From Candidatus Nanosynbacter featherlites (lineage in GTDB: Bacteria > Patescibacteriota > Saccharimonadia > Saccharimonadales > Saccharimonadaceae), in NCBI RefSeq assembly GCF_005697565.1, contig NZ_CP040004.1, positions 310,001-374,000 on the forward strand: 64,000 nucleotides of DNA. Reading direction: 5' to 3'. The number at the start of each line of letters is the position of its first letter. Positions within the stretch are counted from its first letter, which is position 1. Shown here in pieces: positions 16,902-25,949 of this stretch. The position numbers and the translations under genes were made by a program. Below the pieces are notes generated by a model, which worked only from the letters and a program-made list of their open reading frames with translations, was not told the DNA's origin and ran no database searches.

Positions 16902-17192
16902 TTAGATGCCCAGATTGCCCAAGCCGCCCATCAATGGCTTCATTGTTTCAGCAGCGACTTCTTGAGCTTTTGCCAAGCCATCGCGCACTGCAATTTGAAT
17001 CCAGTGCTCGAGCTGTTCGATGTTGTCTAGATCCACCATATCAGGATTAATCTTGACTGATTTAATTTTCAATTCACCAGTGATCTGAACGATGACTGCA
17101 CCGTCGCCAGCCTCTACTTCAATGATTTCTTTACCGAGTTGTTTTTGTGCTTTACGTAGCTGTTGCAGCATTTTCACCTGATCAAAAGCCAT
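16902..17192 (-). CDS. ybaB: YbaB/EbfC nucleoid-associated protein
   Basis: 96 residues, small DNA-binding dimer typical of the dnaX-ybaB-recR group. MLQQLRKAQKQL helix, EAGDGAVIVQITGELKIKSVKINP beta region and ELEHWIQIAVRDGLAKAQE helix fit the family. AGGAGG precedes the ATG. Confidence 0.93.
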   Translation of the reverse strand: MAFDQVKMLQQLRKAQKQLGKEIIEVEAGDGAVIVQITGELKIKSVKINPDMVDLDNIEQLEHWIQIAVRDGLAKAQEVAAETMKPLMGGLGNLGI

Positions 17193-17230
17193 AATGTTCC
17201 TCCTTCAATTAACTCACTTATTATACCGCA

Positions 17231-18703
17231 TTATTCACTAAGTTTGTAGACATAAAACCGGTCGCCCGCCTCAGCCCAATCATTCGTGATGACGCGGGTG
17301 ATGGTTCCAGGTATGCCAGTGATATCTTGGCGAGCAGCGCGGGTTACCACTACTTCTTCTTGAGCGCCCTCTGCCGGCAGGCCGTCGCTGATGGAAATCG
17401 CAATGTTGTGCTTATTCATGTGGCTGGACAAAGCGTCGTAGAGCGGTTTTTCGGCAGCTGCCACCACGAATATATATTTCTTGTTTGCAGCGTTGCGCAG
17501 TAGTGTGTCACGCACAAGGCTCAAATCTTTGGAATGCTCGCGCACGGCGTCAGGCAGGTCGTGGTAACTGTGGACGTACCGATTGACACCACTCAGGGTC
17601 ATAACGCCGACCAAGATGATCATCAGTACAAGTCCGGTGCCACGAGCGTATGGGTTCTTTGGGAACAATCGGTACCACTCGTACAGCAAACGTTCTACGC
17701 CAGTGGCGAGCAAAATGAACATTGGCACAGAGATGATCATGTTGACTTGCGGCGCCAGGGCTAGTAGCGGCAATGATAGAAATAGCCAGATGTTGACCAC
17801 ATAAGACCGAGCGGTATGCCAGTTGCGGAAAGTGATGATCATACCAAGGAACATCAGCGCTACCGTGCTGACGTCGATAGCTGGCAGCACTTGCCCGTTG
17901 GAGATGTATGGCACTGGCCAGAGATAGGTTCGAACGATGATCTTGAGGTTTGCTAATACATCAAAGTTGAGCGACGACCAGCCTGACACGTCCAGCAAGA
18001 AGCCGTGATTTTTCAGGCAGAAATACACTAGCGGCGCGCTTACCAGCAGAAAGACGATGAATGCTGGCGTCCAGCTGGCGCGATATTTTCGTGAAACGAT
18101 GATGTAGCGTGTATATGGGTGTAATAACGCTACCAGAATGAGACCGAGGTTGAGGTACCAGAAGAAAGGCGTGTACAGGCTGGCAGCCATGACAGCGGCC
18201 AACAGGATTTTCCAGAGTTGGGCGAATTTGGCTTTTTGGATGATGAGGCTAGCAAATAGCAAAATCAATGACGCAGTGGTGATGTAGATGATGCCAGGGG
18301 TGAAGCTTTGCGCCAGGTAGATAAATTGACCAGTGGCGATCATGAGAGAAAGTGACAGTACAGCAATGCCCGGTTTGAACCAGTGCCTGAGGAGGAAAAA
18401 GAGCGCCAGGGCCGCCAAACACATCAGTGTGACAGCTGGTAGCTTGACGGTGAGCGTACTGACACCAAATAGCAAGAACAGCGCCGCCTGGAATGCGTGT
18501 AGTGGCAGATTGACGATGGACCAATTACCTTCCATAAGCAAGTTGGTTCGTGCGACCATGTTGATCTCTGACTGGCTAATGCCACCTGGCGCGTACAACA
18601 ACGCCACGCTGATGACCGCGGAAAATATCAATATCAAAGCACTGTAGCCCCAAAGATAGCGCCAACGGTAAAGGAACAGATGAGAGAGAGTTTTCTTTTT
18701 CAC
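17231..18703 (-). CDS. Membrane glycosyltransferase, PMT/ArnT-like (GT-C fold)
   Basis: 490 residues with about eleven membrane helices. The first extracytoplasmic loop carries SQSEIN after a PGG turn, in the place of the acidic DE motif of GT39/GT83 enzymes, which move sugars from polyprenyl carriers to proteins or lipids. The C-terminal 110 residues are soluble. Starts at a GTG with TATAAT eight bases upstream. Specific substrate unknown; the alternative is an unassigned polytopic protein. Confidence 0.7.
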   Translation of the reverse strand: MKKKTLSHLFLYRWRYLWGYSALILIFSAVISVALLYAPGGISQSEINMVARTNLLMEGNWSIVNLPLHAFQAALFLLFGVSTLTVKLPAVTLMCLAALALFFLLRHWFKPGIAVLSLSLMIATGQFIYLAQSFTPGIIYITTASLILLFASLIIQKAKFAQLWKILLAAVMAASLYTPFFWYLNLGLILVALLHPYTRYIIVSRKYRASWTPAFIVFLLVSAPLVYFCLKNHGFLLDVSGWSSLNFDVLANLKIIVRTYLWPVPYISNGQVLPAIDVSTVALMFLGMIITFRNWHTARSYVVNIWLFLSLPLLALAPQVNMIISVPMFILLATGVERLLYEWYRLFPKNPYARGTGLVLMIILVGVMTLSGVNRYVHSYHDLPDAVREHSKDLSLVRDTLLRNAANKKYIFVVAAAEKPLYDALSSHMNKHNIAISISDGLPAEGAQEEVVVTRAARQDITGIPGTITRVITNDWAEAGDRFYVYKLSE

Positions 18704-18727
18704 TGCGGTTTATTATAGCATGTTTCG

Positions 18728-20083
18728 TTAATCGTGTCGTCTGTCGAGGCTCATGAAACGCAGGCGTTCTGGGTGGAAGTATAACTGGACTTTACCGACC
18801 GGACCGTTACGGTGCTTGGCGATGATGAGGTCGGTGATATTTTGGACTTCAGGGTTGTCTGGTTCGTAGTAGCCTGGGCGGTAAATAAAGCTGACGATAT
18901 CGGCGTCCTGCTCAATGGAGCCGGACTCGCGCAGGTCGGCCAGCTGTGGGATTGGCGGCGTGCGCGACTCGACGGAACGACTCAGCTGGCTCAGGGCGAT
19001 CAGCGGTACGTTGAGCTCACGGGCAATTAACTTCAGGCCGCGGGAAATTTCTGACACTTCCTGGACGCGGTTGCCGTTGTGATTGTTGGTGGCCTGCATC
19101 AGCTGCAAGTAGTCGACGATGATTAGGCCAATTTCGCCTTCGTGCGCCAGCCGGCGAGCTTTGGTACGCATTTCCAAAATGCTGAGGCCCGGCGTGTCGT
19201 CAATGTAAATCGGCGCTTCGGCCATTTCGCCCATGGCCTCAGACAATTTGGCAAAATCATTATCACTCAGGTTTCCGGTGCGGATATTCCAGCTGTCAAC
19301 TCCTGAAGCGTCTGCGAGCATACGATCAACCAATTGCTCTTTGCTCATCTCCAGGCTGAAAAACAGCACCGGCTTTTTCTCAATGGTCGCCACGTTGTAC
19401 GCCAAATTGGTCACCAGCGTGGTCTTACCCATGGCTGGACGAGCGGCCAGAATGATCAGGTCGGAACGCTGCAGCCCAGCGGTCATATTGTCGAGGTCGC
19501 GGTAGCCAGTACGAATGCCACGGAGCGTGTCTTTGTTGCGGTGCAATTCTTCAATTCGGTCAAAGCTGTCAGTCAAAATATTTTCCAGGCTAATCAAATC
19601 TTGCTTGAGTGACTGGTCGGAAACGCTGAATAGTTCAGCTTCGGCCTTTTCTAACAACTCCTGGGTTGTTGTCGATTCGTCATAGCCGAGCTCAGTGATG
19701 TCAGCACTGGCTTTGATGAGTCGGCGCCGCACTGCTTTTTGCGCCACCATTTCAGCGTATGCTTCAGCGTGCGCAGCGGTCGGCACGTAGTTGGTGAGCT
19801 CTGTCAGATATGCCGAGCCGCCAATGAGCTCCAATTCGTCCTTACGCTTCAGTTCATCAGTCAAAGTCAAGAGGTCAACTGGCTTGTGCTTCTCAAACAG
19901 GCGCATCATCCCGGCGAAGATCAGTCCGTGATTTTTATCATAAAAATCAGTAGGATGCACGTGTTCGGTCGCATCTGCCAAAACTTCTTCGTCGATCAAG
20001 ATCGCGCCCAGTAAACTCTTTTCGGCGTCCAGGTTCTGCGGTGGCAGTTTGCCCGATGATGTACGTTGACTTGCTTCACTCAC
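18728..20083 (-). CDS. dnaB: Replicative DNA helicase DnaB
   Basis: 451 residues. N-terminal DnaB domain (PPQNLDAEKSLLGAILID) and RecA-like motor: Walker A AARPAMGKTT, Walker B IGLIIVDYLQLM, the SQLSRSVE sensor and DLRESGSIEQDADIV. Starts at GTG 20083, immediately after the dnaX stop, so both replication genes are co-transcribed. Confidence 0.97.
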   Translation of the reverse strand: MSEASQRTSSGKLPPQNLDAEKSLLGAILIDEEVLADATEHVHPTDFYDKNHGLIFAGMMRLFEKHKPVDLLTLTDELKRKDELELIGGSAYLTELTNYVPTAAHAEAYAEMVAQKAVRRRLIKASADITELGYDESTTTQELLEKAEAELFSVSDQSLKQDLISLENILTDSFDRIEELHRNKDTLRGIRTGYRDLDNMTAGLQRSDLIILAARPAMGKTTLVTNLAYNVATIEKKPVLFFSLEMSKEQLVDRMLADASGVDSWNIRTGNLSDNDFAKLSEAMGEMAEAPIYIDDTPGLSILEMRTKARRLAHEGEIGLIIVDYLQLMQATNNHNGNRVQEVSEISRGLKLIARELNVPLIALSQLSRSVESRTPPIPQLADLRESGSIEQDADIVSFIYRPGYYEPDNPEVQNITDLIIAKHRNGPVGKVQLYFHPERLRFMSLDRRHD

Positions 20084-21550
20084 TTATAGTTCCTCCAACT
20101 TCACTTCTTCGCCACCGCCCATCATGGCAGCGATTTCTGCCAATTTTTCGTCTTCAGGTGGTTTCTTCTCTCCAATTATATCAACTTCCAGCTCCATTCC
20201 CGTCTCCGCGGTGATGATTTCTGCCAGTAGTGGCCGATTTTTGGCATCATCCAATTTTTTCTTGTAGAACGCACTGCCGGCAAAAATAGTCAGTTTATCT
20301 CCGTCAAACGCCCACTGACTTTTTTGGAGCAGTGACGACAGGCCGACTGATTTTTCCTTGGCTTGTTCGATTACCCTGTGCCAGTCCAGTTCCAGCGGTG
20401 TGCTAGATTTACGTGGTTTCGTGGACGACTTTTTAGCTGGTTTGGTGTCTTTGCTTTCGGACGTTTTTTTCACTGGCTCAGTTGATTTGGTGCTTTGGCT
20501 TTTTGGTGACTTTTCTGCTGACGATGCTGGCTTGGCTGGTGTCGAAATGACGGTTGGCGTTGCCGTGACGGCCTGGGCAACTGTCTTCTTCGGCCTGACT
20601 GGCTGAGCGTGATGTTGCATGAAAATAGTCAATAATTTCAGGTCTGGGTGTGGGTGGCGATCAACTTCGATGAGCTGCTGGATGAGTTCAACAAGACCTG
20701 GGTTTGTACTCAGTCTGGCGCGAGCGATTGACAATAGCTGGTGCGACACCACAGTCGGGCTGATGCCACTTTGCTCTAGTTCTTGCAGGATTCTAAGGAT
20801 GTCAGCGCTGTCCTCTGATTGATATAAATCAAGCAGCTTCTCTAGCGTGGCTGTGTCGCTTAAGCCTAAGTATTCAGTAACCATGGCGACGGTCAGTGGC
20901 TGGTCGGGTGTGGCTAAAATTGATAATTGATCAAGCATGCTGATACCGTCGCGAAAACCGCCGCGCGAGCGCTCAGCGATCAGCCGAGCAGCGTCCGCCT
21001 CGATGGCAAAGCCCTCTTTCTCGGCGATGGCCATCAGCTGGCGCGCCATGACGTCAACTGAGATGGGGTGAAAGAAAAATTGCTGGACGCGGCTGAGAAT
21101 GGTGGCAGGCAGCTTGTCGGCGTCGGTGGTGGCGAGGATGAATACTACGTGTGCTGGCGGCTCCTCCAGCGTCTTTAACAGTGCGTTGAAGGCAGGTTTG
21201 GACAGCATGTGGACTTCGTCGATGATGTAGATTTTTTTCGGCGCGGAAACCGGCGCGACTTGCGCTTTTTCGCGTAATGCCCGAATATCGTCGACACCGT
21301 TATTGCTGGCGGCATCAATCTCAATGATATCCAGGTGTGAGGCTTCCTCGTCGTATGGCAACTGATTGATCTCATGCGCCAAAATGCGCGCTACGCTGGT
21401 TTTGCCCACGCCGCGCGGACCCGTCAGCAAATACGCATGGGCGATTTTCCCCTGCTCCAGCGCTCGGCGCAAAATGTTGGTCACGTGATCTTGCCCCAAC
21501 ACCTCGTCCAAGCTGCGACTGCGATATTTGCGGTACAGTGCTTGACTCAT
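20084..21550 (-). CDS. dnaX: DNA polymerase III gamma/tau subunit without the zinc module
   Basis: 488 residues; clamp-loader ATPase. Walker A LLTGPRGVGKTS, Walker B IYIIDEVHML, sensor ILATTDADKLPATILSRVQ. Between Walker A and IIEIDAASNNGVDDIR the four-cysteine zinc module of ordinary DnaX is missing: ILAHEINQLPYDEEASHLDIIEID is far shorter. A lysine/serine/threonine-rich linker (about 320-380) leads to a C-terminal domain (LDWHRVIEQAKEKSVGL) like domain V. TATAAT nine bases before the ATG. Confidence 0.95.
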   Translation of the reverse strand: MSQALYRKYRSRSLDEVLGQDHVTNILRRALEQGKIAHAYLLTGPRGVGKTSVARILAHEINQLPYDEEASHLDIIEIDAASNNGVDDIRALREKAQVAPVSAPKKIYIIDEVHMLSKPAFNALLKTLEEPPAHVVFILATTDADKLPATILSRVQQFFFHPISVDVMARQLMAIAEKEGFAIEADAARLIAERSRGGFRDGISMLDQLSILATPDQPLTVAMVTEYLGLSDTATLEKLLDLYQSEDSADILRILQELEQSGISPTVVSHQLLSIARARLSTNPGLVELIQQLIEVDRHPHPDLKLLTIFMQHHAQPVRPKKTVAQAVTATPTVISTPAKPASSAEKSPKSQSTKSTEPVKKTSESKDTKPAKKSSTKPRKSSTPLELDWHRVIEQAKEKSVGLSSLLQKSQWAFDGDKLTIFAGSAFYKKKLDDAKNRPLLAEIITAETGMELEVDIIGEKKPPEDEKLAEIAAMMGGGEEVKLEEL

Positions 21551-21592
21551 TACTTATGTATTATAGCGCAAAGTGCAGGATTAGTAAGCTCT

Positions 21593-22342
21593 TTAGCGGT
21601 CAGAAATGGGAACTTCTTCGCCGCTTTCTAAAATCATGGTCTTTCTTGGCCATAGTTCTATTGGTCTGTCAATATATGGCAAGTCAGTCGCTTCTGCAAT
21701 GGCTCGCATGGCCATGTCTATTGGTGCCCGCAAAGCCCGGCGGCGAGACTCATGATCTGTTGAAATAGCATAGTTTTGGTGGGCTGCTCTATAGTCAATG
21801 GGGTCACACAAGGTAACATGGATCTGTTCGTCTTGAGGCGTATATGCATCCAGATCAGTAGGCCACGGCTTGTAGTGAATTCCTACTGGCAATAGGTTGG
21901 GTTTCACCCCCCCTATGCTTGCTCCAAATAAAATTCGCGATGCGCCCGTTCGGCCTTTGGTAACTTGAGCATCACCGGTATATGCGCCCTCTGGAAAGAT
22001 GAGTAGTGAGCGTCCGTCAAGTAACGCTCGTCTGGCCATTTCGAGCCCAGCTTTCAAATATTCTTTTCCGCCGTGTACTTCAAGTGGTATCGTATGCAGT
22101 GCATTTTCTATAACCAATCGCCGTACTGCCGTGTCAACAGAGCTGTTTTTATACGCCAGTCGCGAACTAATGACAACGTCACAATCCTCCGGCAGACTTG
22201 CTGGTATGGCAAAGATATCACGCATGCAAGCATGATTGGCGACGAATACATTTGGGCCTTCTGGCATGTTGTCGAGCCCGTGTGTCGTAATTGCCATTTC
22301 CCGACCTATAGTCTGTAAGAGCGGTTTCTTTCCCTCGTTCAC
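21593..22342 (-). CDS. PlsC-like acyltransferase
   Basis: 249 residues of the lysophosphatidate acyltransferase superfamily: the catalytic HxxxxD is NHACMRD (about 52-58) and LLIFPEGAYTG takes the place of the FPEGTRS motif. It would acylate a glycerol-phosphate-like acceptor at the membrane. No clear membrane helix. Its start overlaps the stop of the SGNH hydrolase gene by four bases, so the two work in one operon, perhaps in lipid remodelling (inference). Confidence 0.75.
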   Translation of the reverse strand: MNEGKKPLLQTIGREMAITTHGLDNMPEGPNVFVANHACMRDIFAIPASLPEDCDVVISSRLAYKNSSVDTAVRRLVIENALHTIPLEVHGGKEYLKAGLEMARRALLDGRSLLIFPEGAYTGDAQVTKGRTGASRILFGASIGGVKPNLLPVGIHYKPWPTDLDAYTPQDEQIHVTLCDPIDYRAAHQNYAISTDHESRRRALRAPIDMAMRAIAEATDLPYIDRPIELWPRKTMILESGEEVPISDR

Positions 22343-22932
22343 ATCTGCCTCGCTTTCAAAGCTTGCTTAACGGTGTGCGCCACTAAGCGATGTCCTTTTG
22401 CTGAAAAGTGAATACCATCCGACAGCGGTATGAACGGCAGCTCAATGTAGTCACCGAGCGCCTCCTTATTCTGCAAGATCTCTTGTCGTATAGCTTCTGA
22501 TTGTTCGGTGAATTCTGGACCAGAATCTTCGCCGGTCGAAAATGCTGGCGGTAAGATATATATAACGTCAGCACCGTGAGCCAGTTTTTGATAATCTGTC
22601 AAATCGTGAATGATAGCTTGCGCCGTCCTACCGTATTGCTGTTGTAAATCGTTAGTGCCAAGGGCGATGATGACGATGTTCACATTGCTCGCCTGTTGCA
22701 AAGCTTCTGCAAACGTATGTTTACCATTTTTGTACGGCTTTGCCTTACAGAAATCTCCCGCTACACGGCCCGATAGTCCATTTGCGATGATATGCGCTTT
22801 GCCTCGCAGTTCTCGCTTCAGGCGGTTAACCCACCGGTCGCTGTGTCGCACTCGCGATCCAACGAAACTGTCTCCCCAAACATTAGAATCGCCATAAATA
22901 AAAATCCTTTTCATCGCGCGGTCACTGCTCAT
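22339..22932 (-). CDS. SGNH/GDSL-type hydrolase
   Basis: 197 residues with the SGNH blocks: IYGDSNVWG (catalytic Ser in GDSN), IANGLSGR, IIALGTNDL and the C-terminal DGIHFSAKGH (Asp-x-x-His pair). Family members are esterases or lipases. No signal peptide. CGGAG stands eight bases before ATG 22932, which favours this start over the internal ATG at 22914. Confidence 0.85.
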   Translation of the reverse strand: MSSDRAMKRIFIYGDSNVWGDSFVGSRVRHSDRWVNRLKRELRGKAHIIANGLSGRVAGDFCKAKPYKNGKHTFAEALQQASNVNIVIIALGTNDLQQQYGRTAQAIIHDLTDYQKLAHGADVIYILPPAFSTGEDSGPEFTEQSEAIRQEILQNKEALGDYIELPFIPLSDGIHFSAKGHRLVAHTVKQALKARQM

Positions 22933-22968
22933 ATATAAACTCCGTTTTTCATATTATACCATATTCTA

Positions 22969-23841
22969 TCAAAACAGCGTCAGCTGCGTGTTAGGTATCT
23001 CAAGGTCGACTACACCTTGCACCGCCTGCGCCCGGTGTCCGATGAACTTTTTCACGTTATACGCTAGTAGCTGCCCGTCATATTCAGTGATGAGCACTGA
23101 GCCAATGACACTAACAACCGTGCCAGCTAAGACCTTATTTCCTGTCATATCAATCACACTGCTGAAGTCTCGGCCGTCCGTGTGAAAATAATCTTCGCAC
23201 GTGATGAGCGTTCGGTTTGGAAAATCCAGTCCCAACTGGTGGTGAATGCGCATCAACGCATCAGCCAAAGTCTGTTCCGCCACCGCAGTATTGAGCGGCT
23301 GCTTAATTAGCCCCAGCTTTTTACTGGCGGCTACTGTTTCCATGATGCCATCCAGCTTGGCAATCTTTGCTTCGTATTGCCGGGCGATCAACGCCGAAGC
23401 AAACGTCTCTAGTTTCAAGGCCAGCCGTGCGCCCTGCTCCAGCAGTCGCCGAATACCGCGCTCCTCCTGTGAAATGCCAACTTTGATCACCTTTGGTGAA
23501 AAGTACGCCAAATACAAAAAATGTGGATTTTGATTGATTTTTTCCTGCTGCGCCGATACTGAATCAGCGTGGTAAAACGCTGGATTGAAACCAGTGCGAT
23601 TGCGACACTTCAAACAATTTTCATATTTCTCATCAACCGTGGCGCCGTCAGGACAAATCTGGCTGCAGTGATTGTCAAAATCCAGCCAGCCGGTGCAATA
23701 TTTGGTGGAAAAGTCAAACTCCAGCGACAACTCCTGCCCCAAAACATCACCACGCTCAGCCCTACCATCAACCTGCCATTCCAAAAACGGCCGATTTTCA
23801 GCGTCAAAGCTAGCGTAGCTTAGTAAAAACTCCTCAGGCAT
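22969..23841 (-). CDS. DUF2797 family protein
   Basis: 290 residues. Cysteines in KYCTGW, CSQICPDG and ENCLKC plus an FNPAFYH segment match DUF2797, followed by a FLYLAYFSPKVIKVGISQEERGIRRLLEQGA stretch that resembles a GIY-YIG-like fold. Function unknown; a metal-binding Cys cluster is likely. TATAAT (minus, 23848-23853) is exactly six bases before the ATG. Confidence 0.8.
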   Translation of the reverse strand: MPEEFLLSYASFDAENRPFLEWQVDGRAERGDVLGQELSLEFDFSTKYCTGWLDFDNHCSQICPDGATVDEKYENCLKCRNRTGFNPAFYHADSVSAQQEKINQNPHFLYLAYFSPKVIKVGISQEERGIRRLLEQGARLALKLETFASALIARQYEAKIAKLDGIMETVAASKKLGLIKQPLNTAVAEQTLADALMRIHHQLGLDFPNRTLITCEDYFHTDGRDFSSVIDMTGNKVLAGTVVSVIGSVLITEYDGQLLAYNVKKFIGHRAQAVQGVVDLEIPNTQLTLF

Positions 23842-23858
23842 AGCACAATTATATCAAA

Positions 23859-23884
23859 AACCGCCCGGCAGCTGCGCGGACGGC
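23859..23884 (-). terminator. Terminator of the 23904-24419 gene
   Basis: Minus-strand imperfect stem CCGTCCG / CGGGCGG followed by T5. Confidence 0.6.
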
Positions 23885-23903
23885 TTCAAATGTCGAATTG
23901 TTT

Positions 23904-24419
23904 TTACAGTGCTGCTTCGACGGCTGCCCACGTAGCGTCAGGATTGTCCTCTGGCACGATGATGGTGACTTGGTCTCCAATGTTGATGCGGAAGAACGTG
24001 ACGCTGGCGAGCAAAATGCGATACTCGCGGCCGTTGGCTTCGACGTAGTAAACGCCGTCGTGTTGCACCAGCGTACCGATGACTTGCTTGCGCGCCACTG
24101 GACCGATTTGCTTGTAAATGAAGCTGCCGTCATCAGCAATGGTCAATTTCAAAATATCGCCTTCAACCAGCTTTGATTTTGAAGCATAGTTGGCTGGGAT
24201 TGGATAATTTTTGCCGTCTGGGCCAAGCATGGTCTGACCGTCAAACACGCCTTCGACGACCTTGCCGGTCACATCTTCGGTCGAGGTTTTTGGCGTAACA
24301 ACTTGACCGTCATCACCGATGATACTGATCAATAGCTCTTTTGCTGCTGCCAAATTGGTTTCTGCCTCTTGTATCAATGAGCGAAGCCGCTTTACTTGTT
24401 TTTCTGGTAATTCAGACAT
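23904..24419 (-). CDS. Uncharacterised protein, coiled-coil plus beta-rich domains
   Basis: 171 residues from ATG 24419. The first 40 residues form a predicted helix rich in K/E/L (KQVKRLRSLIQEAETNLAAAKELL), followed by two beta-rich segments with GPDGKNYPIPANYASKSKLVEGD and KQVIGTLVQHDGVYYVEANGREYRIL, which look like OB-type or KOW-like barrels. The upstream in-frame ATG at 24509 adds a segment that does not look conserved. I do not recognise the family. Three TTGCAA copies lie in its upstream region. Confidence 0.6.
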   Translation of the reverse strand: MSELPEKQVKRLRSLIQEAETNLAAAKELLISIIGDDGQVVTPKTSTEDVTGKVVEGVFDGQTMLGPDGKNYPIPANYASKSKLVEGDILKLTIADDGSFIYKQIGPVARKQVIGTLVQHDGVYYVEANGREYRILLASVTFFRINIGDQVTIIVPEDNPDATWAAVEAAL

Positions 24420-24544
24420 AGTGATTCTCGCATTTCCCTGTCTATTTTTGATAGTTCTCGTTCTATATATAGCATAGGAAAAAGGTTCGGTCAAGGCTTG
24501 CATAAGCAAGTTATTTCAGATTTCCACAGCATTTTAAGGGGTGC

Positions 24545-24577
24545 TTGCAAAACTGTTGCAAATTTTACCCTTGCAAT
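24545..24577. repeat. Three TTGCAA repeats
   Basis: TTGCAAA at 24545, TTGCAAA at 24556 and TTGCAAT at 24571. The core equals the shared -35/operator half-site upstream of the Fur-family gene. They lie upstream of the 23904-24419 gene. Confidence 0.4.
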
Positions 24578-24584
24578 CAAAATA

Positions 24585-24604
24585 CCGCCCGTGGTATAGG
24601 GCGG
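24585..24604 (-). terminator. Terminator of rplL
   Basis: Stem CCGCCC / GGGCGG with an eight-base loop, then TATTTTG on the minus strand. Confidence 0.7.
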
Positions 24605-24648
24605 CATAATGATTTCGAAAACAAATTGGCGTCATGTTTAGAATGAAA

Positions 24649-25026
24649 TTAGCTGAGTTCAACGCTAGCGCCAGCGTCTTCCAAAGTCTTCTTTGCAGCT
24701 TCAGCTTCGTCTTTTGAAACTTTTTCCTTGACTGGTGCTGGTGCGCCGTCAACGATAGCTTTAGCTTCACCGAGGCCCAAGCCGGTGATTTCCTTAACAG
24801 CCTTGATGACTGCAACTTTCTGAGCACCTGCGTCCTTCAATGTAACGGTGAACTCAGTTTTTTCGTCAGCCGCAGCAGCGTCACCGCCAGCAGCTGGACC
24901 AGCAACAGCGACAGCTGCAGCAGCTGGCTCGATGCCGTATTCATCTTTCAAGTGGTTTTTCAATTCGTTAACTTCCAGAACTGTCAATTTGGTCAGTTCT
25001 TCAGCCAATTTCTTAATATCAGCCAT
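24649..25026 (-). CDS. rplL: Ribosomal protein L7/L12
   Basis: 125 residues, normal length. N-terminal dimerisation helix ([22 protein letters not shown]), alanine-rich hinge, and the C-terminal factor-binding domain with [27 protein letters not shown]. Follows rplJ by 36 bases in the same transcript, as usual. Confidence 0.98.
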   Translation of the reverse strand: MADIKKLAEELTKLTVLEVNELKNHLKDEYGIEPAAAAVAVAGPAAGGDAAAADEKTEFTVTLKDAGAQKVAVIKAVKEITGLGLGEAKAIVDGAPAPVKEKVSKDEAEAAKKTLEDAGASVELS

Positions 25027-25062
25027 GATATGTCTCCTTACATTATTGATTGATTGCTAAAC

Positions 25063-25587
25063 TTAAGCCGTAGCTTTGGCTTCGATGCCGTCCAAAAGTC
25101 CGTGCAAATTGCCGCCCAGCGCACCCACGGTGTCGTGGACTGGTGAGAGCAATTGTGCCACCACTTCGGCGACAAGCTGGTCTTTGCTTGGCAAGCCTGC
25201 CAGTGCCTTGATGTCAGCTTCGTTGATGCTGAGGCCTTCACCTGAGAAACCACCAGCCAACTGCAGTGCTGGATGCGTCTTTGCAAACGTGTCCAAAACT
25301 TTCGCTGGCATGACCTCGTCTTCGGCACTGATGGCGTAAACCAGCTGGCCAACCAGGAGGTCAGTGTCAGTTTCTTTGTAGGTGTCAACACCCTGCAATG
25401 CTACGCGTACCAAGCGGTTTTTGACCACCTTGATGACCACGTTTGCCTCACGAGCAGCCTTGCGCAGCTCTTGCAATTCAGCCACGCTCAGCCCCTGGTA
25501 CCGCGCAAATGCCGTACCTTTGGCGTCTTTCAGAAGCTCTGTTAGTTCAGCAACCAAAGTTTGTTTTTTATCGCGTGAAATTGCCAT
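25063..25587 (-). CDS. rplJ: Ribosomal protein L10
   Basis: 174 residues. MAISRDKKQTLVAELTELL, ARYQGLSVAELQELRKAARE and VVKNRLVRVAL are family landmarks; the C-terminal helix anchors L12 dimers at the stalk base. Preceded by a structured leader of about 190 bases, so autogenous control by the L10-L12 complex is likely. Confidence 0.98.
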   Translation of the reverse strand: MAISRDKKQTLVAELTELLKDAKGTAFARYQGLSVAELQELRKAAREANVVIKVVKNRLVRVALQGVDTYKETDTDLLVGQLVYAISAEDEVMPAKVLDTFAKTHPALQLAGGFSGEGLSINEADIKALAGLPSKDQLVAEVVAQLLSPVHDTVGALGGNLHGLLDGIEAKATA

Positions 25588-25813
25588 AAAAATCCTTTCT
25601 TTGATTGAGTTAATTTCATTCTTTTCGCCAATTTGTTAACGTGCGGTAATGGAGAATCAAAAAGACGTCTTTGATTCTCGCACTACCAAAGACGTCAAAT
25701 AAAACTGTTCGTTTCATCCCTCGGCGGCATGTTTACATCTGTTTATCAGCCAGATCGCCGCTGTCTTTGGTAATGTTCCTCACCATTGTAGCAGAAATGA
25801 CAACGAAATGCAA
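25588..25813 (-). promoter_or_regulatory. rplJ promoter and L10-type leader RNA
   Basis: Minus-strand promoter: TTGCAT (25808-25813), 17 bases, TACAAT (25785-25790). The leader contains AAAGACAGCGGCGATCTG, like known L10 leaders. Two perfect ten-bp stems exclude each other: GACGTCTTTG/CAAAGACGTC (25696 to 25664) and GAGAATCAAA/TTTGATTCTC (25679 to 25652). Without a U tract after them, a switch in L10 binding or ribosome access is more likely than simple attenuation. Confidence 0.7.
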
Positions 25814-25842
25814 CAGGCAGATTATATCAAACCAAAGAGAAA

Positions 25843-25869
25843 GCCCGCTCCATGGTGGAGCGGGCGGTG
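25843..25869 (-). terminator. Terminator downstream of the adhesin-like gene
   Basis: Minus-strand stem GCCCGCTCCA / TGGAGCGGGC with a three-base loop and TTTCTCTTT. Positions to within a few bases. Confidence 0.7.
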
Positions 25870-25903
25870 CGAACCTCCTTCCTCTCTTTCTGTATCTTCC
25901 CTT

Positions 25904-25944
25904 CACCAAGTGATGCTAGCCATGACGACTAGCATCACTTGGTG
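25904..25944. repeat. 16-bp perfect inverted repeat
   Basis: Arms CACCAAGTGATGCTAG and its exact complement with a nine-base loop, just past the stop of the adhesin-like gene. It has no T run of its own; it may protect the mRNA 3' end or belong to the hairpin array inside that gene. Confidence 0.8.
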
Positions 25945-25949
25945 GTATG

